Shown: in pieces, positions 56,119 through 64,000 of the stretch
How the letters are laid out: every line of letters begins with the position of its first letter
Numbering within the stretch: position 1 is the stretch's first letter
DNA from: Gnetum montanum
Taxonomy: Eukaryota > Streptophyta > Gnetopsida > Gnetales > Gnetaceae
DNA: 64,000 nt
Assembly: GCA_015680685.1 (NCBI GenBank)
Contig: MNCI01022067.1
Span: 522,760 to 586,759 of the forward strand
Direction of reading: 5' to 3'
Made by a program: the position numbers and the translations under genes
The notes under the pieces: generated by a model
The model's input: only the letters and a program-made list of their open reading frames with translations
The model's database searches: none
Told to the model about the DNA's origin: nothing

Positions 56119-56655
56119 GATAGAGTAGAAGCCACACAACCAAAAGATACTGCATGGTCACTAATTGAGAACCAAAAACTATCCAAAATATGCATGGAAC
56201 AATTTGACTCATTTATTAATTTCCATTCTTAGAAAATGACTCCAATTAAGGACCCAAAAGAAAAATTAAGAACTCATAATCATACATCAAAAGGAAAAGA
56301 GAATAACGACTTAGACAATCAAAATTCAACTACCATCAAGATCACATGGGATAATAACTAAGAACCAAAAACCATCCAAAATATGCATGGAACAATCTGA
56401 CTCATTTATCAATTCCCATTCTTAGAAAACAACTCCAATTAATAACTCATAATCATACACCAAAAGGGAAAGAGAATAAGGACTTGCTTGATCAAAACTC
56501 AACAACCATCAATATCACATGGGACAATAACAGAAAAGTTAAATCAATAAAGATGGTAAGTGAATGACCTAAAGTGTATGATCCTAGAGACCTATGGAGC
56601 ATTTTTAGAATACTCACCCATGAGTTTAGTTGTGGGGGAGACACTATACCTTGAC
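56119..56655 (+). pseudogene. Post-protease tail of F with a tandem duplication
   Basis: Same fusion as D: a hydrophilic segment, then WSIFRILTHEFSCGGD. In F the hydrophilic segment occurs twice, period 193 bp (56168-56360 and 56361-about 56535; the second copy lacks about 18 bp). D has one copy. Confidence 0.8.
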
Positions 56656-57527
56656 TACGGAATTAATAAATGCTTTTCCATTTTTTGTTTTATAATTTTT
56701 TTGCTTTTTCCATTTCTTGATATAATTTTTCCTATTCTTTTATATCTTTCACATTCTTTGACATCTTTTTATTCTTTCATATTTTTCATTTCTTAAATCT
56801 TTAACATTCTTTGATATATCTTTCAATTCTTTGACATTTCATTCTTTTAAAATTTTTCAAGTCTTACTATCTTTTTCATTTCTTTCATACTTTGTTTTCA
56901 AAAGCTTTGAATCTTGGATAGAAAGGCTAGTGATTACTTTAATCACTAATAAAACACAAAGAATTCATTATGCCTATGGTAAGATACCTCACATCCTAAT
57001 TTCAATCCCCTCATCTCATCTCACTGTTTGGATAGTCATAACTTGTGCTTTTGAGTAACATAGAGTTATTTTCTCAATTCGGTGATACTAACATGTGTGT
57101 TTTGCTATATAGGCATGCATTACATTCAACCCCTTAAGTTCCTAAGGACACTTCTAGGTGTGGTTATACAAGGGCATTAAGGACTGGAGCCTAGCTTGGG
57201 GAGGACCCACTTGTATAACTGTTGTATCTTATACCTACCAAGCGATTCGACATTAGCTTAAACCTTTCAACAACATGAAACATTAATAAGCACTTCCCAT
57301 ATCATCTCAAACTATTCTTTGTTAAAATATGAATTCATTGCCCTTCTTATCCATCTAATGAACTTTCATAGCCTAAGATTCCTTCTCTAAAAACTTACAA
57401 GGATGAATTTTTGATAAGAATAAGCTTATATCCATCATCTAAACCCTCTGAGCAACCTTAAAACCTTCTAAACATCCAATAGAAACATTTTTCCCATTAG
57501 ACCCTAATGAAAAATGAAATTTCTAGG
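56656..57527 (+). other. Spacer of F
   Basis: T-rich tract (56680-56900), then sequence matching D from about 43060 on. The blocks at D 42667 and 42851 are missing because of a deletion of about 0.65 kb. Stem-loop at 57163-57219. No gene. Confidence 0.7.
57163..57219 (+). other. Conserved stem-loop, F copy
   Basis: Arms GTTATACAAG (57163-57172) and CTTGTATAAC (57210-57219), perfect over 10 bp. GG/CC continues the stem past a bulged A. Confidence 0.78.
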
Positions 57528-57606
57528 GCTCCGATATCAGGTAACTAATAATGGCTTTGCACCAATATTGGATCCCCAATATCGGGTCCCTCAAAAAGTA
57601 TAAATA
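57528..57606 (+). promoter_or_regulatory. U3-like internal promoter before ORF3 of F
   Basis: CCGATATCAGG, CCAATATTGGATCC, CCAATATCGGGTCCCTC, then TATAAATA at 57599-57606. The motifs match the ATATTGG/ATATCGG wording of the F and G LTR U3 regions. Confidence 0.6.
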
Positions 57607-57856
57607 TGTGGGAACTTAGTTGAAGTTTTCATCATTTCTCATTTGCACATGAGGGAGATTTTTTGAATTTTCTTCTCTAATCTAAGCTCTGGCCTCCTAG
57701 CTTTCCCAAGCCATAACTTGACCCTTATCGCTCCGATTATCATGATTTTCAAACCCATTTGATCATGGAGTGCTCATCTTAGTCATGGGGGATGCTAGTG
57801 ATGAAAATCTAATCCAATTTTTTGAAAACCTCTAATGCCTAGAAGGTATCTTAAGG

Positions 57857-58156
57857 GTAAGTATGAAGTAAAATTTGAAATTTTTAAGGAACAATTAATA
57901 ATATTAATGCCAGAACACTCAAATAAAACTCCTAAGGATCTATAATCATCATTGTGAATCATACATAGGGACAAAATGAACAATTGTGAAGGGTTACAAT
58001 GAAATTAACATTTAAGGGGTAGCTTTTTGCAAAACTTTTCTAACTCTACAATCCTAATAACTAAGAACTTGATCTAAGTAAAAGTATGAAAAAGGAAGGA
58101 AGTTATAAAAATTAGAAAATGCCTTCTAATGATTCCCAATTCTTTAATGATTGCAA
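57857..58156 (+). other. Putative intron before ORF3 of F
   Basis: Donor-like AGG/GTAAGTATG (GT at 57857), AT-rich body, end TGATTGCAA before the ATG. As in D the AG is missing from the last two bases. Confidence 0.42.
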
Positions 58157-60865
58157 ATGGTCCCAAAGAGAAGAGCATAAGGAGGATCTTCACAAATTGC
58201 AAGTAAACAACCAAGAGGCCAAGGTAGAGGATGAATAGGAGGACAGAAGCTAGAACACAAGCAACAGAAAGCCCAATCATTTAGTATCCATCAAGAAACT
58301 CCTACTACGGGACAATCAATCCAAGGAGAGGAAAATGAACTACAAGTGCAAGGACAATGGCCCATGTTTTCACAAGACTACCTCCAAGCCATTTAGGAAA
58401 GGTTCATCTTGACCACAGTGATTGTGGAGATGAACTTTGGCCCATTTGTGAAGCTTGTCCTGGAAGCAGTAAAGACACAACTCAAAGCATCACCATTATG
58501 GCCTATCCTATCTAATAGTAGCAAATGGTACCTTGGGAAAACTTATCAATTTTGGCATAACAAAGAAGAGGGTACCATAGTCAACATTGGAGGAGTCTCA
58601 AGTTCATTCTCAATTAAGACGATCACAGAAGCTATAAACATATCTAATGAAGGGGCAAAGGTAGCACACTTGTCTACTAAATCAGATGTTGAAACTAAGA
58701 AATTATGGCTGAAACGAGCATATGGCAAAGAACATAAGGGATACAATGAACTGACTCTAGAGGAAAAAATCTACTTCAAAATTGGAACCTATCACTTGTT
58801 CTAGAAAAAAAGACTTAATAGACTATCCACTTATGCAACTAGAGAAAATGTGATCTTGATGAGAAAATACAACATCAATCTCGCACAACTCTACTTTATG
58901 GAAATTCAAAGGAAATCTAAAGAAAGGAAGGCAAGAAAGCGAATAGTTCCATTTCCTTGCCTTATTAGGAAGTTGTGCAATTGAGTCAAAATCCTAGGAT
59001 ACCACCAATGACATTCCTAGGAGAGCCCAAAATGCTTCATATGCTGAATTACTTAAACCAACACCACCTAGGAAAGATCAGGGTGAAAAACAAGAGTAAG
59101 AACAAGAATAAGAGCAACAATAAGAACAACGGCAGCAGCAAGTTCCACCACCGCTGCTACAAGATTGTAGATCATCAATGAGTCATCTTCAACAAATTGT
59201 AGGAACCATCAGCTAGGAAATAAGGGAGGAGGCCAATCTTTACAAAGTTATTGATAATGTCGTTCAGCCCATAGTTTCAACAGATCCAGCAAGTGGACAG
59301 ATCTCAGTGCAATCAGGAGGAGAGGTTTAATGATAACAACAGATCTTTGGGAACACTACATCATTCCAAGTGATGCTTGAGACTACAAAGGGAGCCACAG
59401 TAGTGATAATGCAAGACTAAGATGCAGCGGGAGCAACAGAGGTGATCATCAATTATATTAAAGAATAGTTCAATGTACCTGTTGTTCCACCAATAGATCT
59501 AACTAGAGCCAGAGATGCTCCAATCTTAACCAGAACCTTGATGACTCCTGTTGACCATGAGGATGTGTTCAATATACTACTACAAATCGGGCAAGTAATG
59601 ACAACATTGCTCGACATCCCTAGAGATGTCATTGCAGTACAATTTGAACTCATTGCTACCAAAGGGAAATTGGCCATGGCAAAGACAAGGGAAGAGTAAG
59701 TAGAGAATGAAATTCTAAAATTACAAGAAGAGCTCATAACCTTAAGAGTTGAATAAAGAGATCCTACACAATCATTGCACCTGACTAGATAAAGCAGTTC
59801 AAGATAGAGCAAATGAACCATCTAATTGAGCAGAATAAACAGATGGCAACAAAGAAGGAGAAAGCAGTATGAAATGCCTTAATAGCTGAAACACAAACAT
59901 ATGCACATGTCAAGGCACTTATCGTAGTTCAAGAAGAAAATAAACAACTTGCTACTGATAACATGAAGTTGACCACTATGAAAAAGTAGAAAAACATTTT
60001 GGAGAAGAGCATCCACCAATTAAGAGAACTGGTGAGGATCAACTAAGACATCAACCACCTTGCAAGAGAAAATGGAACCCTATTGATGGAGGAGGTACAC
60101 GCCATTTGTCAAAAGTCAACCATTGAAATAAGTGTGTGGCAAAGGCAAAGAAACATGAGAAGCTCAAGGAACACTTTCGTGATTAGGTAGGCATGTACAA
60201 GCAAATCAACGAGAGAGAAATCCAAATGACCAAAGTTAGAATCAACACCATTTCAGCACAAAATCCTGACTAGCAACCCATTCTAGATAGTTATGCCCTT
60301 GTTCACCAAGAGGAAGTGAAAAAAAAAAGATTTGCAAATTGAAGATCTGAAAGAATACATGAGATTAGTTAACCTTTGTTATGCTAACTTGGCCATGTTG
60401 ATAGCAGGCTAGCCTAGGAATGAGCTAGAACAGCAAGTAGCAGCCACATATGCTCTATAAGAAAAAATGTTTGCTGATTATAAAGATGCTTTGCAAAAAC
60501 TCTTAGTGGCAACCTCTAAACTAGAAGCAATGAAGGCTAGTTACCAAAGGCAGAAGGATGTAGCAAAAAATCGAGCCAGAAGATTGACTGATTACCATGA
60601 ACTGTGTGAAAAGGCCATAGCATTTAAAGAGGAAAGGAGGCAGTTTGTAGCTTGATATGTTAAGGCAAATCAGATGTTTCTGCAGCTATCATGCCCATGG
60701 GACATGCCAATTTTATCAAACATTGGTTCATTAAAATGGATGGTGCATGACTCACAAATGGAAGAGGAGAAACTTTAGGTGCTCCTAAACCAATACAAAT
60801 TTTAAAAACCTCATGACAAGGGAAAGCAACTAATGGAGGAGCCACCACCACTTGGAACCACATAA
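58157..60865 (+). pseudogene. ORF3 of element F
   Basis: ATG 58157 (MVPKRR) to TAA 60863-60865, 2,709 bp. The piece 58409-58804 (131 codons) is open: MNFGPFVKLV, SPLWPILSNSSKWYLGKT, KLWLKRAYGKEHKGYNELTL, EEKIYFKIGTYHLF. VPFPCLIRKLC lies near 58948. The coiled coil runs about 59600-60650 (open 60467-60655). Pro-rich end. Most residues agree with D, so the two descend from one gag-pro-ORF3 type. Confidence 0.83.
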
Positions 60866-61069
60866 GGCTACATCAAGCTTTACCAGATTTTGTTTTATTT
60901 ATTTATTTATTTATTGTTAAAGTTGACATGTCATGTGGCATTTTTTGTAAACACCATTGTGGCATTTAAGAGTCATGTATATAGTAGTCAGTGTCATGTA
61001 AATCTACCTCCCAATTTTGTAAGGAGCTCCATCCTCATTTTGTTGCAACTCGAGGATGAGTTTTTAGTA

Positions 61070-61082
61070 AGTTGTGGGGTTA
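61070..61082 (+). promoter_or_regulatory. Polypurine tract of F
   Basis: AGTTGTGGGGTTA abuts TGATAA. Confidence 0.78.
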
Positions 61083-61969
61083 TGATAAATCAAATTTTTG
61101 TTGACTACGATATTGGACATTCGATATTGGAGCTGTGATATTGAGGCACAAGCTACGATTTCAGATACCCGATATCGTGGACATGTGCAAGCCTATAAAT
61201 ACAACACTTAGGTGCATGGTCCAACAATAGTTTTGATTCCAACTTAGTAAAATTTTGTCAATTTGTTTTCTTGATTTTAGTACTTAGCACTTACCAATGT
61301 ATGCACACAATATGATCTTAAGTGATTGAATGAAGTCTTTATTCAAGTGGAATATACTTGGACACGTTTCATGACTAAAAATAAAGATTGAGATTACTTT
61401 GCATCATTGCAGCATAACTTAGATTGTTTACTATTTACTTAGAATAATGTTTACTATTTTCACTTAGCTTACTAATTACTATTTCCCTAATTACTATTTA
61501 CTTTCTATGCACTTTACTCTTATTTTTGTTAACAGAATGGATACAACTGATTCTGAGCATTAAGTATGATCATTTGGTAACCCAGTAGTATTATCACTTG
61601 GTTTACCCAGTAGCGGGATATTTGTTAGTCCCAGTAATGATTACATGAATCCAAGACGTGTGCAAAGAATCAAGAATAGATGTCCATCGCACTAAGCTAG
61701 ATTAGATTTGTTTACTATTACTTAGATTTAGAAACCACTTCATTTACTTCATGTGTACTAGGAGAACCTACAACACCAACACATCATACGCCTCACCGTG
61801 AGTTAAACCATACGAATAGATTTTACTAGCTCATATGGGAAGACAATGTTCACGAACTTAAACCAATTACTAGCATAATCACATTGCCTTGTCTACGAAA
61901 TTTGATCAGGCTACGTGTGAACACTTGTATCTTGTATGGTTAGGGGTTGGATTACTCCCCTGCTCATCA
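61083..61969 (+). repeat. 3' LTR of element F (887 bp)
   Basis: TGATAA to CTCATCA. U3 with GATATTGG and CGATATCG motifs; TATAAATA at 61194-61201; AATAAAG at 61379-61385. Closest to the D LTRs. Confidence 0.93.
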
Positions 61970-62264
61970 ATCATAAATCCAATGAAACCCAAGAAAATTA
62001 CAATCCAAGCTCTAAATTTTCAACAAACTATCTTTAAATAAAATTTCAAAAATTATATTTTTTAAAGTAGTAATATCATGAGGATTTTGAGTTTTTTACC
62101 ATGTAGTCCCTATTGATCTATTGAACCAATTTAATTTTAATAATCTTTTTGTATAATGTCAATGTATCTTAACCATGACTTAATATATCAAACTTGGGAT
62201 TCGCAAAATGTAAGTCCCATGTCTTAACTAAGTTTGTGCTAAATATTACAACATCATATAATAA

Positions 62265-62345
62265 CGAGGTGTTAGCTTAATGGTAACTAGTGATTTGGAT
62301 TCTCCAAATTATAGGTTTGATTTTGATGGGCAATACTACATTATA
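62265..62345 (+). repeat. tRNA-derived SINE-like copy 1
   Basis: GTGTTAGCTTAATGGTAA resembles an A box, ATAGGTTTGATTTTG a B box, followed by GATGGGCAATA. Shares spacing and wording with the copy at 62521. Confidence 0.6.
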
Positions 62346-62520
62346 AAATTCTAACCTGTCATTGGGGTAAATATCGTCAAATAAAAATGTTTCGAGTTTC
62401 AACACCCACCCACCCTACAAAATCAAAAACATCTCATAACCTTTGACTTATTATTTAGTGGAATAGACCAACAAGATGAAACACTAAGCATGAATGTAAA
62501 AAGCAATACATTGTACAATA

Positions 62521-62614
62521 AAGTGTTACCTTAGTGGTAAGAGTCTTGACTTGGTAACTCCAAGTCATAGGTTTAACTCCATTGGGCAATAATGGTTATA
62601 AATAATAATAATAA
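62521..62614 (+). repeat. tRNA-derived SINE-like copy 2
   Basis: GTGTTACCTTAGTGGTAAG (A-box-like), CATAGGTTTAACTCC (B-box-like), ATTGGGCAATAATGG, then an (AAT)n tail at 62600-62613. A tRNA-like head plus simple-repeat tail is typical of plant SINEs. Confidence 0.68.
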
Positions 62615-64000
62615 AACTCATTAAAGGAATTCTAAAGCTAGTTCAATAGATCTAAAGGATCTCAATGAATGTAGGTAAACATTTTAATTTGAATTTCATA
62701 TTTGCATATTTATGGACTTTGCTATTTTTAAATGATTGCATTATTAACATTTTTAATTTACAAATGTTACAGATTCCTTTAACATTTTTTAAGTATGCAT
62801 ATCCATATCTTATTTATTCATTGATTTGCATGAAAAATCTTCAGAAAGTTTAAGTTATGGTCCAACATTATTTTTTATTTCAAGCTTATTTTATTTATCA
62901 ACCCTTCAATAGTTTCAACTTCAATATGATGATCAACAAAAATGACTAAGGATCATCACCCAAAGCCATAATTCTCATCTTGCTCAGCAAGGTCTTGAGA
63001 GGGTTGGTGGATGAACAAAAGTTGAACCTCCTCAAGCAACTATGCCAAAGCCTAAACCTAGGTCTTTAACTTATAAAACAATCACCTTACCATCACTCCA
63101 AATGGCAACTCCTACTAACAAATAGCAAATATTTACATAAGTCATGTGTCTTTGTCAAATGAATGGAAAATATTAATGAAAGGTATTAATTTAAATCATT
63201 CTTGAAGCATAAGACATTATAATTTTAAACAAATAAAGTTGTAACACTAAAACATAGCTTATGTTCTACTTGTTCAAGATTTCAAATTGTTCAAGTCTAG
63301 AATGTTTAAATATTTTTGGATAAAATAACCTTATAACTAAAGATTATCAAGGATTATGTATTTAGTTAATACATTCATATAACATGCACTTCTCAAGTAT
63401 TTAGCATCTATTCAAGGTATTCTAAATACTTGGTTTGATAATAAACCTTAATGCCTAAATCTACCACATACCCATACACATTAAGGATGTAAAATCATAT
63501 TTAAAACATCTAATTAATGTGCAAACATGTACACTTTCACTTAAAATTATAATTCCTTACATTTTAAACAAATAAAATTTGACATTGCATTTTATCAATC
63601 ATCTCATCTACTTAACTAATATAATGGTAAAAACAATGCACAAGGTAATATTAGTATCATTGGAATATTCAGATCCGCTCTAAATATAAATTACAAACTC
63701 ATGCAACAATAAATTCCAAAAGAATTTGGACAAAATCAAATCCAATTGTCCAATGCCATCATAATTGCCATCTCTCATGTGCATTTATTACATTCATTCT
63801 ATGTTTCTATTGAAAAAGCCTTCATTCCCACCAACCATAACATCAACACCTAAAGAAGACAAAAACATTTTCCATAAAATGCAACTAGGCACTATCAAGA
63901 ATAATTAATGCTTTTTTAAAACTTATTTTTGTTGAGCATTCATCAATAGAAATAAGTTGGAAACAAAAAAGCATACAGTTAGTACCACATTCTTGTATGT

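Larger units (their letters stand above)
2426..61969 (+). mobile_element. Element F: oldest host retrotransposon, gag-pro-ORF3, no RT or integrase
   Basis: F consists of the 5' LTR remnant (2426-2508), PBS, gag (2645-4524, resumed 48995-49204 and 55055 on), protease (about 55560-56118), ORF3 (58157-60865) and 3' LTR (61083-61969). The rest is D and G inserted in it. Without these, the F sequence present is about 9.2 kb, or about 10 kb with the missing part of its 5' LTR. RT, RNase H and integrase are absent between protease and spacer, the same structure as D. The right flank begins ATCAT; the left target copy is off-window. Confidence 0.88.
61970..64000. other. Right flank of the nest: AT-rich DNA
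   Basis: No gene and no element of the gypsy family. It contains two SINE-like copies (listed) and otherwise AT-rich sequence with no ORF longer than 62 codons. Confidence 0.6.

Noticed and set aside
56560-57058. Hydrophobic plus-strand frames that look like small membrane proteins
   Set aside because: They come from the T-rich tract of the spacer (Phe/Leu/Ile codons) and are not conserved between D and F.
59453-59821. 122-codon minus-strand frame
   Set aside because: Antisense to ORF3 of F.
62521-62614. A tRNA gene
   Set aside because: Arms cannot form a full cloverleaf by eye, the B box deviates, and an (AAT)n tail follows; a SINE fits better.
1-64000. CRISPR arrays, operons, rRNA or bacterial features
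   Set aside because: Nothing of the kind is visible; the spaced short repeats in LTR U3 regions are promoter modules in retrotransposons.

Overview
The window is seed-plant nuclear DNA. It is AT-rich, has no intact host gene, and is almost wholly made of LTR retrotransposons of one Ty3/gypsy lineage. The primer-binding sites match the 3' end of tRNA-Asp, the pol polyprotein carries a Leu-Pro-rich linker before the reverse transcriptase, the RT box is FMDD, and an extra gene lies between integrase and the 3' LTR. These features point to the Athila/Tat side of Ty3/gypsy. I cannot name the species. Nearly every reading frame is broken by transition-type stops and small indels, so these are old copies.

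Layout, from outermost to innermost. Element F (from left of the window to 61969, + strand) is the oldest host. Element H (3' end only, to 2425) sits in F's 5' LTR. Element D (4525-48994, +) sits in F's gag zinc knuckle. Element G (49205-55054, +) sits in F's gag tail. Inside D are A (8004-21100, - strand; in the gag tail), C (21397-41422 or 41502, +; in the protease) and E (solo LTR, 46393-47315; in ORF3). Inside C is B (28794-35559, -). Five inserts keep a perfect 5-bp target duplication (A ACCAT, B GACAC, D CTAAG, E ACAAT, G ATAGG), and C has 4 of 5 bases. The nest is therefore four levels deep (F > D > C > B). The right flank, 61970-64000, is ordinary AT-rich DNA with two tRNA-derived SINE-like copies.

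The copies form a ladder of gene loss. A and C (about 13.1-13.3 kb) have gag, protease, RT, RNase H, integrase and a third gene, ORF3. D and F (about 10 kb each without inserts) have gag, protease and ORF3 but share one deletion of RT-RNase H-integrase. B keeps gag and protease. G keeps gag and a stub of ORF3. E is a solo LTR.

The most interesting signal is the ORF3 unit. In A, C, D and F a stretch upstream of ORF3 repeats the promoter motifs of the LTR U3 and carries its own TATA box. It is followed by a leader, a donor-like site and an AT-rich intron-like segment. In A, C and G that segment ends in TAG directly before the ORF3 ATG. C and G have TACTAAT/TACTAAC branch-point matches about 23 nt upstream. 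Farther upstream is a stem-loop whose arms change in a compensatory way between copies. I infer that ORF3 is an independently transcribed, intron-containing unit inside the retrotransposon. G, which lost most of ORF3, also lost this promoter. ORF3 has an N-terminal region resembling the plant-transposon-protein/Athila ORF1 family, then long coiled coils, and I see no membrane segment.

Limits: two N gaps (29746-30166, 50973-51297) and a 79-bp duplication around a single N at 41434 mark assembly problems. All alignments were made by eye. Boundaries of broken protein domains are approximate.
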